64,000 bases of DNA from Lolium rigidum (lineage: Eukaryota; Streptophyta; Magnoliopsida; Poales; Poaceae): NCBI RefSeq assembly GCF_022539505.1, contig NC_061510.1, positions 36,481,047 to 36,545,046 of the forward strand. Direction: 5' to 3'. Below the pieces are notes generated by a model that made no database searches, had not been told where the DNA came from, and saw only the letters and a list, made by a program, of their open reading frames with translations. Each line of letters starts with the position of its first letter. Positions within the stretch are counted from its first letter, which is position 1. The position numbers were made by a program, and so were the translations under genes. Of this stretch, positions 36,433-45,150 are shown in pieces.

Positions 36433-36460
36433 CCGTAGCAACGCACGGGCATTCAACTAG
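36433..36460 (+). other. Helitron 3' terminal hairpin and CTAG
   Basis: CCGT-AGCAACGC-ACGG followed eight bases later by CTAG, the arrangement used for termination of rolling-circle transposition. Confidence 0.85.
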
Positions 36461-36679
36461 TTATGTCTTAACTTCCCCTACGCTCTAAGGGACAACCTAT
36501 TTCAAAATGTGGGCCAAAGTTTACATACATTTCCATCTTGCAAAGGCCATTTGTTTTGTTTTGCTCATCAAAACAAAATCATGTTTCGGCGATCTTCCCT
36601 CTTTGCTACTCATGACGGCCAGTGCACATGTTTACACTTTTTCAGTTTACAGTCAAGTAATGAAACTTCAATCCTGACC
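36461..36679. repeat. Local duplication copy B, part 2
   Basis: Matches 14536-14730 (TTCAAAATGTGGGCCAAA, CATCTTGCAAA, CAGTTTACAGTCA against GTGTACAGTCA). Ends at the Harbinger target site. Confidence 0.8.
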
Positions 36680-37123
36680 TAAGAGCATCTCCAGTCGCGT
36701 CTCCCAAACCGTCCCCCAAAGGGATTTGGGGCGCGCCGGACAAAAAAACATTCCCAGCCGCGTCCCCCAAAGCCGTTTTTTGTTCGGCGCGGCCCGATAC
36801 GGTGTCCGCGCCCCGAGCCCGTCCCCGCCCCACAGGGGACGCTCCGGGCACGCCGGACACAACGAAAAGCGAGACAGGGAGTGGCGGGGCCGACCCATCA
36901 GCGGCACATTGAATTTTAACCTAACCGTCGCCTACCTCGCGAAGGAAGTTATTCGCGCGCAGTGACACACGACGGCATCTTTGCCTTAATGGCGACGGAG
37001 GGGCAGGCGAGACGTCTCGTCGGTGCTACGCAGCCTCCACGCGTCGCCAGCGTTCGCACGCTACCGCGCGTTCCCGCGCTTTCCTCCCGCCTCTTCCCGC
37101 GCTTTCTTCCCGACGTCGGCGTC

Positions 37124-37130
37124 TATAAAA
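37124..37130 (+). promoter_or_regulatory. TATA box of the Harbinger-borne ORF
   Basis: TATAAAA in a GC-rich context, 107 bp upstream of the ATG at 37237. An upstream ATG at about 37146 opens a different frame that overlaps the main ORF. Confidence 0.6.
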
Positions 37131-37236
37131 GGCCCTCCCGGCTCAATGGCAGCCACCACAGCCGCCGGCACCCCTTTCTCTGCCACAAGCACAACCCTCA
37201 TCGCTCCACCGCCGTCTCCTCCACCACCAGTGCGCA

Positions 37237-38202
37237 ATGATGAACCGCCCCGGCGATGGCCAGTTCCCTCCACCGTCGTCTCCTCCACCACCACCTCCAC
37301 CACCGGATTCGCAGTTCGACATCGACGCCGCCGCCCGGGAAGAGCGGCGGCGGCGAGGGGCGCCGCTTTGGCGTGGCTCTTGTCAGCAGCGGTGGGAGGC
37401 ACTCGAGCAGCAGGCCCGCCAGCAGCGTGAGGCGGCGCACGCGGCGGCAGAAGCGGCGTTCTACGCCCCTGACCCCGCAGCTGACGAGAACGCAGCGGTA
37501 GCAGTGTGGCAGGAGGAGGCGCTGGCGGACACCATTGCGGCGTTCGACGCCTCCACGGCAGAAGAGGCGCGGCAGCGCCGGACGGAGGAGATGGGCCAGC
37601 GCGAGGAGCGGAAGGCGCGGTACCGTGAACGGCGGGAGGCGATCGAGCGCCGGCGGCGGGAGGCGATCGAGCGCCGGCAGCAGCTGGCGGCGGAGGAGCG
37701 TCAGCAGCGGGAGGCGGCGCTGGCGGCAACGGAGGAGGCCTAGGGGAGGCGGGCGGAGGAGTTGGCGGCGGAGGCCGACGCGTTGGCGGCGGCGATGATG
37801 GAGGCGCCAATGGATGAGGAGGCCGAGGCGGAGGAGGAGGAGACGGAGAAGGAGGACGACGATGACGTCGAGTTCGAGTGGTCCGACGACGACGCGCCGT
37901 ACCCGGACGAGACGGCCGATCAGCAACGTGCGCTCGTCGAGTCCTTCGAGTTGGAGAAGAATCTCCAGGACGACGCCCATGCCCACGAAGAGGCACAGAT
38001 TCGTCGCGCCGTCGAGCTCTCCCTCCAAGCGGCGCAACAGGGGAGGGAAGACGTCGACGCGCTGCTAGAGCAGCGGCGTCTGGCCACCGCCCTACGCACG
38101 GAGAGGCGGCGCGCGCAGCAAGAGCTACGGCGGAGGGGAGGCGACGACGGGCGGGGCCGTCGAACACACCGTCGGGCGGTCAATAGGCTAGGTGAAATCT
38201 AG
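37237..38202 (+). pseudogene. UIM-like, coiled-coil, acidic protein encoded by the Harbinger element (one stop)
   Basis: One frame of 322 codons is interrupted only by an amber TAG at 37741. Layout: Pro-rich N-terminus (residues about 10-25), an Arg/Glu/Gln/Ala-rich probable coiled coil (about 30-170), an acidic stretch (about 192-225, including DDDDVEFEWSDDDAP), then two ubiquitin-interacting-motif-like helices: DQQRALVESFE (about 229) and EEAQIRRAVELSLQAAQQ (about 251-268), the latter fitting the A-phi-x-x-S UIM core well. A basic C-terminus follows. It may be a gene carried by the transposon family rather than a transposition protein. Function unknown; the UIM call is motif-based. Confidence 0.6.
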
Positions 38203-38383
38203 CCGTTTTCATTCAAACTTTGTAATATATAATCAAATTTGAATGAAAATCTTTATTTTGGTGCACCAATATTCATTTAGGGAGGGCGTTTGGGGGACGC
38301 GATGGGGAGCGACGTTCCCCACAAAACACGTCCCTAAACGCTTGATCTGGCGCGTTTTGGGGACGCGACTGGAGATGCTCTAA

Positions 38384-38599
38384 CGAGTGTGTGCGACTCT
38401 GTCTTCTTTGTGTCCTCCTAGATGTACATCTCGCATAGTTGTTCTTATTAAAGATATCCTCTGCGTAGTTGAATCTATGCACTTACGTGCTTAATTAGCT
38501 CTCCACCAAAGCATCTTACCAAAGTGGAAAAAACAAATGGAAGGATACATTGCTTCTTGGAATTAGTTAGTCATGTCATCGTGTGAATCTTTAACTAGT
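38384..38599. repeat. Local duplication copy B, part 3
   Basis: Matches 14731-14830 up to about 38520 (GACTCT..T, ATCTATGCACTAC against ATCTATGCACTTAC, GAAGCATCT against AAAGCATCT). Confidence 0.7.
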
Positions 38600-39130
38600 C
38601 TAGTATTTATCAAGAAAAAGGACTATGCAAGTTTTGTTTGGACTTGCAAGCTGTAAGGGAGGCCCCCGGCAGTAAGATTGTATTAAGAGGGAACAAAATA
38701 TTTACAGAGGAAGAAGGGAGAGATGTACATCGAAGAGGATTGGTTTTCTCAAAGATCCTCTTGTTCCTTTGTTTCCAGATACACCAGCCTGCCGCAATAA
38801 TAATTCCAATGAAAAGAGGGTTGGCAAAAGATGACTTAGCAGCGGAGATGGCACCAATAATATCACGACTGGCGGGCATATTAACACTGATTTTGCTCCA
38901 GAATTTCTTACTGAAAGAGCAGCCAAAGAAGAGAGGCCCACAAAAGTCTCCAGGGTACATACAGGATGTTGCCATGATGATCATCAACAAGGAATGTTTT
39001 CCTTAACAGAAAGCCTCTGGTGTTGGTCTATCCATGAGACCATGAGTAGAAGCCAAGGCAAACCTCTGAGTTCATTCTGATACTTGGAGGACCAAATCCA
39101 ATTGAAGACAGCCAGAGCTTAATGCCGATA
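38600..39130 (-). pseudogene. LINE fragment: reverse-transcriptase zinc-binding region
   Basis: The minus strand shows FNWIWSSKYQNELRGLPWLL, then in a shifted frame PLFFGCSFSKKFWSKISVNM and GWCIWKQRNKRIFEK. This is the zf-RVT region of plant LINEs. Frame breaks near 38990. No poly(A) or target-site duplication identified. Confidence 0.75.
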
Positions 39131-39659
39131 TTGATCAGACAAGAGGGGTGCGTTGAGATCATTCAGTACCTATTACACTATCCTTGAGCTCCACTTTGGT
39201 GTGCTGAAGACCTGAAGTGACTAACAAGAGTGTGTGCTAGAGAGGTCTCAAGCAACAGATGCAGCTAGGTGGTGTACTTCATTGGGATGATAAAGCATTT
39301 CGAACTGAAATATTAATCTTGCCAAAGAAAAACTAAAATTTCAATCATGTTATGACCACAATTGCAGACTTTTACAGTAACAAAGTACTATAGTGGGTAG
39401 AGACATTTACTGACACTTAACTCAGAAAATAAGAGACGGTCCTAATTTGTTGACGAGTAGTACTAGGAAACTTCTTTTCAGTCAGATCTAAGGCAATCAG
39501 TGATTGGAATTTTCATCCTGGTCCACCCTGACACTAATCAGGCTTTACTTTCTTGCTTTTACTTTGTTTTTCTGATTTATTTTCTGTACAAACACTGGGC
39601 GGTTTCTTTAATGGAAATCGACGAAGGGAAGCTTCGATTGGTAAAAATAACATTCATAT
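39131..39659. other. Unassigned spacer
   Basis: Nothing recognised. Confidence 0.4.
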
Positions 39660-41400
39660 TATAATTTTCTACTGTCAGAATTTTTTAGAATATCTACAGA
39701 ATGCTTGCCAGATTGAACAAGGTTCCATCACAATGAACCAAATAGGAGAACATATCAGTGCCACTATACTCATCCTGTTTAAGAATACAACAGTCTGAAC
39801 TCCAAGGATCATAATTCAGATCTTGCACTATGAAAACAAGGAACTTCAACAGGAAAAAGTCCACAACAATTGTGCCATAGCTGGTCTAGCAAGATCGGAC
39901 ATACATATGATATAAGCCCTTGAAATGATTGTTTCTTAGACTAGAACAAAAAACAGGGGTGCAAACGAACCACAAATAAAAAAGCATTTACCAGAGCGAA
40001 ACCTGTTCCCAAGCACACAAACCTTGATTCCACCAAAACCTTGAGTTCTTGATTCATCCAGTTCCATCACACCATCCATATACACTTCTCTACTATCAGA
40101 ATTATCTAGAAAATTGATAGGAAACTTAGCAGATTGAACATATATGATGGATACAGATGAAGTATCGTCGCAAATAACCAAATGGAACAACAGACCTGTG
40201 ATGATATATTCATCCTTTTCTGCAAGGATCAGCCTAAACAATCTCGAGAAAAAGAAATAGGTGTTGCACCGTGAAAACAGCAAGCTTCAACAGATAAAAG
40301 TCCACAACAAATGGCCCCGCCATAGCTGGTCTAGCAAGAGGACATATACAATCAGGTCTCCAAATGCCCATTTTGTAGACTACAATAAAATACAGGAGCC
40401 CAAATGTGGTATAGTGCAGACAAATTAAACATGGAAATACACTGAAGTTGGGCAACATATGGAATCATTTGGCACAAGGTCCCCATCACCCCCACCATTG
40501 GTCCACACATCAGTGCCGCCTTCAAATATAGGCCAATTGAACAGCATGGACCAGTGAAACCTGTTCCCACTTCCCGGCACGCATTTGGTTCCCGAAGTAT
40601 CTAGAACATTGATAGAAAACTTAACAGATTGAACATATATGATGGGCAGCGATGAAGTGCCGTTGCAAACAATCAAATGGAACAGCAGACCTGTGACGCT
40701 ATATTCATCCTTTCTATGAAGATGGGTCTGAACAATCTCTGGGAAAAAAATATAGGTGCTGCACTACGAAAAAAAGGAACTTTAATAGATAGAAGTCCAC
40801 GAAAATGGCATCTGCCAAGAGTTAGCATATACGATGAAATCTTCAAATGCACATTTCCTTACTAAAATAGAATACAGGAGCCGAAATATGGTTTATACTT
40901 GCACAGACAAGTTCAACATGGAAATACACTGAAGTTGGGAACAAGGTCCACACCATTGAGAACTCTCATGACTTTGGTAGAAATACAAGGACCACACCCA
41001 TCAGTACAGCATTCAAATATATAGAGCAATGAACTGTGTGGACCAGTGGATATAACGTATCAACGGTCCAAACAAGAACAGGCTTCAAATATTGGAAAAA
41101 GAAAAACTATTGCATAACAGGAACTTCCAAACACAGCTTATTGCCTTCTTTGTGCAGGTTGTAGCATATGGCCTGTATGTGGTTATTACTTCCCACCTTG
41201 CTAATAATACAAAACAGCAGCTGGAAATTCTGTGGCTTGTGAACTTGTCCAAAGATAGATATATGCTTATGAGGCAGCAACATGTTCCAAGTTAACAGCA
41301 GTATGCATCCTTATAAACCGAGACAGATTGTTCATACTCAGAAGAGTTGGGCCAAAATATTATTATCAATGTAAATAATAATTACACTATGGTACTAAAT
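39660..41400. repeat. Duplicated block D, copy 2
   Basis: Paralogous to 29370-30420, and itself built of about three subrepeats starting near 39680, 40090 and 40600. Each has GATTGAACA.ATATGATG, CAAATAACCAAATGGAAC and CAGACCTGTGA(T/C)G. The minus-strand peptide FHLVICDDTSSVSIIYVQS recurs with variations. It may be decayed gene DNA; I do not recognise the family. Confidence 0.75.
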
Positions 41401-41676
41401 CTGCACAGGTTCATCCAGACTCCATCTATAAGCAGCATCTCAAAAGAACGGAGCAGCGAATCTGCAACTTGTACTAAATCTTCCTGACTCTAAGCTGGGC
41501 TTGCCAATGCAGCACTACAGAAAGAATGTAGCAGTATTTGGATATAACTTACAAAGTCGCCAATTCTAAGAAACCAAGTACTGTAGAAGATCCTGGAAAA
41601 AAGTTGCCTGTGCTGCTGCCATCTTCTAAAAACGCATGGCATGTCATGAGCTGGTGGTATTGAGCTTTCCAGCCGC
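41401..41676. other. 3' flank of the OCTOPUS-like gene
   Basis: Expected 3' UTR of the minus-strand gene; nothing else seen. Confidence 0.4.
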
Positions 41677-42966
41677 TCAAACGAAACCAAAAAGTCCTCT
41701 GGAGAACAGGCGGGAGCTTCTCCTCCTCCCCCTGTTGGCGCTCCTGTTGCTCCTCATCGGCGTCAGGTAGAACCGCAGCATCCCGTTGTCGAAGTTCCCG
41801 GGGGAAGTGTAGTGCACGCTCCTGCTCCTGCCGATCTTGGATTCCTTGCTGTTGAGCCGATTCGCGCGGAAACTCTGCGCGTCCCCGTTGGCTTGGGAGC
41901 TTCGGCTCGCTCTGCCTGAAACCAGCCCGTTGCGGCCAGGCTGAAGAACCTCGCCGTCGATGGCTGTTGTGTCACCGTTTCTACACCTCCGGGTCTCCTT
42001 CCTGGACTCGGAGAGGGAGCGGTCGAGGGCGTGCTCCCCCTTCCTGACGAACTCCTTGAGCGGGCTGGTGATGCTCCTGTCCCACACCCTGCTCCACCTG
42101 TTGGACCTCCGGCGCACCACGCCCGAGACCGACATCTCCGGACCGGCGTCCCCGCTGCAGCTCCTCTCCCTGAAGCTCTGTCCCACATCAGCCGAATGCC
42201 GAGCATTTGTGCTCTCTGCAGCAGCCCCGGCAGGGTTCTCTGGAACTGATGACGGTTCCTCCGCATTGCTGTGCCTGACGCGCGTGACCCCGTCGGCCGG
42301 CTCGTCGAGGCACGCGAAGGAGCAGGCGAGGGCCCTGCCCACCATGGAGCCGTCCCACGAGTGCCGCGGCGGCTCCCCCCTGCCGGCGCTGGCGCTGGCG
42401 CTGGGCGGGTCCCGGCACACCATCCACTCGCAGGAGCGGCGGAAGCTGGCCCTCCGCTCCACCTGCGGCGGCGATGCGGCATCCGCCGGCACCGAGGCCG
42501 CGGACGGGCGCGGGGGCTCCTCGTCCTCCTTGGCGCGCCGCCGCGCCCCGCGCTTGGGCAGGATGGACCGGAGCCAGGAGCCGCCCTTCCACTTGGCCCC
42601 GCGGCTCGCGCTGGGGTCCGGGTCGGATGGTGGTGGGTTCTTGGATTCGGGCGGGTGCTCGTCGGCGGTGGTGGTGGAGGGGGAGTGGTGTGAGTCGTCC
42701 ATCTGGAAGAGCAGCATGAGCGTCTTCCGCAGCTTGCCCTGCTGGTCGGCGCCGGAGCCGGATCCCTCGGCGTCGGCGTGGGCGTCGCGGGGGGCGGCGG
42801 GGGTGACCTCGACGATCTCCGGGTGGGCGGGGCTGCGGACGGAGGAGAGGCGCTCCATGAGGCAGGAGGAGCAGACGCCGGCGAGGGGCTGGGCCGGGTG
42901 GCGGCCGCACCGCCCCAGGAGGCCGCCGGCGTCCGGTGGCTCCGGCAGCGCGTGCGGGCCCTCCAT
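41677..42966 (-). CDS. OCTOPUS-like protein (DUF740 family), single exon, 429 aa
   Basis: OCTOPUS and its relatives are membrane-associated, often polar proteins that promote phloem differentiation in Arabidopsis. The ATG at 42966 gives MEGPHALPEPPDAGGLLGR followed by the family hallmark C20-x2-H23-P..C32-x2-C35-LMERLSSV. Further family-like blocks: LRKTLMLLFQMDD, GSWLRSILPKRG, RRSCEWMVCRDP, NRWSRVWDRSITSPLKEFVR and a C-terminal LRFYLTPMRSNR. The reading frame is open upstream for another 145 codons, but those residues are low-complexity and the ATG fits the conserved N-terminus. Shorter than Arabidopsis OPS (about 670 aa), nearer to the OPL proteins. The long plus-strand frame here is a GC shadow. 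Confidence 0.85.
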   Translation of the reverse strand: MEGPHALPEPPDAGGLLGRCGRHPAQPLAGVCSSCLMERLSSVRSPAHPEIVEVTPAAPRDAHADAEGSGSGADQQGKLRKTLMLLFQMDDSHHSPSTTTADEHPPESKNPPPSDPDPSASRGAKWKGGSWLRSILPKRGARRRAKEDEEPPRPSAASVPADAASPPQVERRASFRRSCEWMVCRDPPSASASAGRGEPPRHSWDGSMVGRALACSFACLDEPADGVTRVRHSNAEEPSSVPENPAGAAAESTNARHSADVGQSFRERSCSGDAGPEMSVSGVVRRRSNRWSRVWDRSITSPLKEFVRKGEHALDRSLSESRKETRRCRNGDTTAIDGEVLQPGRNGLVSGRASRSSQANGDAQSFRANRLNSKESKIGRSRSVHYTSPGNFDNGMLRFYLTPMRSNRSANRGRRRSSRLFSRGLFGFV

Positions 42967-43439
42967 TGGGGTGGGCCGGGAGTCGGGAGTGGAAGGTCCG
43001 GGAGTGAGCCGAGCGAGCGAGTGGGTCAGTCGGTCAGGGTGGGGGGACAGGGAGTGGCGGGCGCGACATTGCTGGGGAGAACGGAGAAAAGGCCTAAGAA
43101 AAACGAAAACGAAAAAAGCGACTTTTGGGGCTGGGGAGCGTGTGGGGAAACGGGAGGAAAAGGTCGCTGGGGGCTTGCACGGTGGTGGTGGTGGGGTTGG
43201 ATCGAGACGACGGAGGTATCCCATCCGTGGGGCCCCGCCGGAGCGCGCGGTGGAAATGCGAATTTGTCGGGGGCGGCGGAGGAGTAGTGGCGAGTGGAGG
43301 ACGGCCGGACGGGACACGCACGCACGGCGGAACACGAAGGGCGCGTTTGGTAGCCTAGTGCGAATGGTGGCAGCACACCTTACACATCTGGAATGAGCCA
43401 CGGACCGATATTGATCTGTTATTTGATTTTTTTAGAACA
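42967..43439 (-). promoter_or_regulatory. 5' UTR and promoter of the OCTOPUS-like gene
   Basis: GC-rich, CpG-dense DNA upstream of the ATG. No TATA box found. The native upstream region is bounded by LINE debris from about 43440. Confidence 0.45.
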
Positions 43440-43985
43440 ACTTACATCTTTATTCATCAAAGTAAAGTTACAGGACCATCGACATTCACCTTGCACCTGC
43501 CTATAGGCGGAGGAATCCACTTAGGAGCATGCGAGATTTGCTGGCCTTCCTTCACCGACACCATCAGTACCCTTTTCTGCGCTATGCCCAAGTCTTGCAG
43601 GAAAGAATCGACGAACCTCGAAGTATATACAGGACTTTGAAAAATCTCTTCATGTATCGCCTTCCTCCGGGTGTGCCAGATAGCCTAGAGAGTAACTAGC
43701 ATCCTAGTCAAGTCCTCCTGTCCCATTGGACTCATCATCGAGAACAACCATTGTCGGGCGGAAGGCTCCGTCGATAGGCTGATATGTTCAACTATCGTTG
43801 GGTCACAAAGGGCCAAGATGCATCGGGACATTGCAAACACCAACGGTGAGTGCCGCCATGAATCCTCCTGCGCACACGATGGTGCCATGTTCCTTCGATG
43901 GCATACATCACCTGTGGGCAAAGACTGCTCGCCAGCCTCCACACACAAAAAAAAAAACCTTAATCTTTCAGGGTACTAAGCATTT
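43440..43985 (-). pseudogene. LINE fragment: zinc-binding region and RNase H start
   Basis: The minus strand gives DVCHRRNMAPSCAQEDSWRH, EHISLSTEPSARQWLFSMMS, and in other frames PPPIGRCKVNVDGP near the 3' end. These are plant LINE C-terminal sequences. Several stops. Confidence 0.75.
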
Positions 43986-44329
43986 CCAGAGCTTCGTCCA
44001 CATTTTATCATCATTGGTTGCGCTTGATGACTCTGCATGACCATCCAGCCAGTCCTCCCTCACCCTCTTCGTTGATACCAGGTCTGGCATGCAGATTTCA
44101 CGGAAAATACTCCGTGTTTCTTGAAATGCCAGGCCCAAAAATCACTTTGGTTCCTGGTACATAGCGGGATGCTCTTGATTACTTGTATAACCATAGCGAC
44201 CTATTGTTTGGTAGGTCGGGTTACATCGTTTGGGCTAAAAAAAAGTTTTTCATCTATAATGGCTCTGGGAGTCAGCTGTATCTTTTTCCTCTCGCATATC
44301 AACGGATTAGTGATAAAGCTTGCCTGTAT
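43986..44329. other. Unassigned spacer
   Basis: Nothing recognised. Confidence 0.35.
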
Positions 44330-44575
44330 CAGTCTATCTATTTGGTAAAGGTGAGGATAATGGCCCGTAATAGTCTACCAATAGATATAGGAGAGAGCAA
44401 ACTTGTTAAAAGTCTATGATGGATTGTAAGGGTTGTCCGGGTTAGTCTATCTATAGTGTAAAGAACAGGGCATGTGAATTGTTCGGAACAGTCTACCTTA
44501 ATGGTAAAGGTGAGAATAAATGCCTGGGTCAGTTTACCTATAGATAAAGGACAGGACATACTTACAAAAGGGTGG
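44330..44575. repeat. Degenerate short tandem repeat, about six units
   Basis: Units of roughly 35-50 bp begin with AGTCTA(T/C)C and contain TAAAGG or similar (examples start near 44331, 44370, 44437, 44489 and 44528). Confidence 0.6.
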
Positions 44576-44759
44576 GTATGCGGGGTCACGGAGAAGACAG
44601 TGATTGGCTTGGTTCTTATACTGGGCCTCACACCAAGAAAGTGTGGACGGGAAGGAACGCCCGGTTGGAACAAGGATAAGTTCTCTTATGAGAAAAGTAA
44701 CGCACCTAAAAAACGCCCTCGTTCCGAGCGGCAAATAGCGCTCGCTGCTCCCCGGTTGG

Positions 44760-45150
44760 AGGTCTTGGCTACAGCACCATCGACATTCACCTTCCAGCTG
44801 CCTATAGGCGGAGGAATCCACTTAGAGCAAATTTAATAGTAGAGCCAAGTGTTGGCTATAAGCCATGTCATGTCATCTATAGTCATTTTAGAGCCAACAT
44901 GTACAATAGTGAGCTATAAAATCGTACTACTTTATTAGTGCATGGCCCATCATTCACTCTCACATAGTGCCTAGGAGCACGTGCTAGAGCTGGCTCTTGC
45001 ATAAGAGCACACTCCTCTTCTCTCTCCTCCTCTCTCTCCTCCAACTAGCCAACAATATATTATTTTAATCCTTATAGCCAGCTGACTAGGACTTAGTACT
45101 TGCTCTTAGGAGCGTGCGAGCTTTGCTATGCCCAAGTCTTAGCAAGGCGG
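44760..45150 (-). pseudogene. Second LINE scrap, interrupted by a MITE
   Basis: The sequence at 44770-44824 repeats that at 43470-43523 (ACCATCGACATTCACCTT, CCTATAGGCGGAGGAATCC), and 45106-45150 continues it (GCCCAAGTCTTGCAGG against GCCCAAGTCTTAGCAAGG). The MITE at 44825-45105 sits between. This is either a duplicate of the first LINE fragment or another member of that family. Confidence 0.65.
44825..45105. mobile_element. Harbinger/Tourist-like MITE, 281 bp
   Basis: Starts GAGCAAATTTAATAG, ends AGTACTTGCTC, with TTA on both sides (44822-44824 and 45106-45108). It splits continuous LINE sequence, which confirms the ends. Confidence 0.85.

Larger units (their letters stand above)
32468..36460 (+). 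mobile_element. Non-autonomous Helitron, 4.0 kb
   Basis: 5' terminus TCTTTACTATTAAA preceded by A (32467); 3' terminus with a short hairpin CCGT..ACGG (36433-36448) and ACTAG at the end, followed by T (36461). These are standard plant Helitron ends with A-T insertion and no duplication. Copy A of the surrounding duplication (near 14531) lacks the insert, so the boundaries are supported by an empty site. No Rep/helicase coding region seen. Confidence 0.9.
36683..38380 (+). mobile_element. Harbinger-type element, 1.7 kb, carrying an ORF
   Basis: A 19-bp perfect terminal inverted repeat GAGCATCTCCAGTCGCGTC and TAA duplications at 36680-36682 and 38381-38383. It lacks any recognisable Harbinger transposase or Myb-like protein. 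It carries a TATA box and a long GC-rich ORF (37237-38202). The empty site is preserved in copy A near 14731. Confidence 0.93.

Noticed and set aside
37061..38167. 368-codon minus-strand frame rich in Pro/Arg
   Set aside because: Antisense shadow of the Glu/Arg/Ala-rich UIM-like ORF; composition is that of a complement and there is no start context.
41960..43396. 478-codon open frame on the plus strand
   Set aside because: Lies antisense to the OCTOPUS-like exon, has no recognisable domain, and follows from the high GC content and codon bias of the real gene.
42967..43401. 145-codon upstream extension of the OCTOPUS-like ORF
   Set aside because: The conserved family N-terminus starts at the internal Met (42966). 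The extension is low-complexity and opens with GTG, not ATG.
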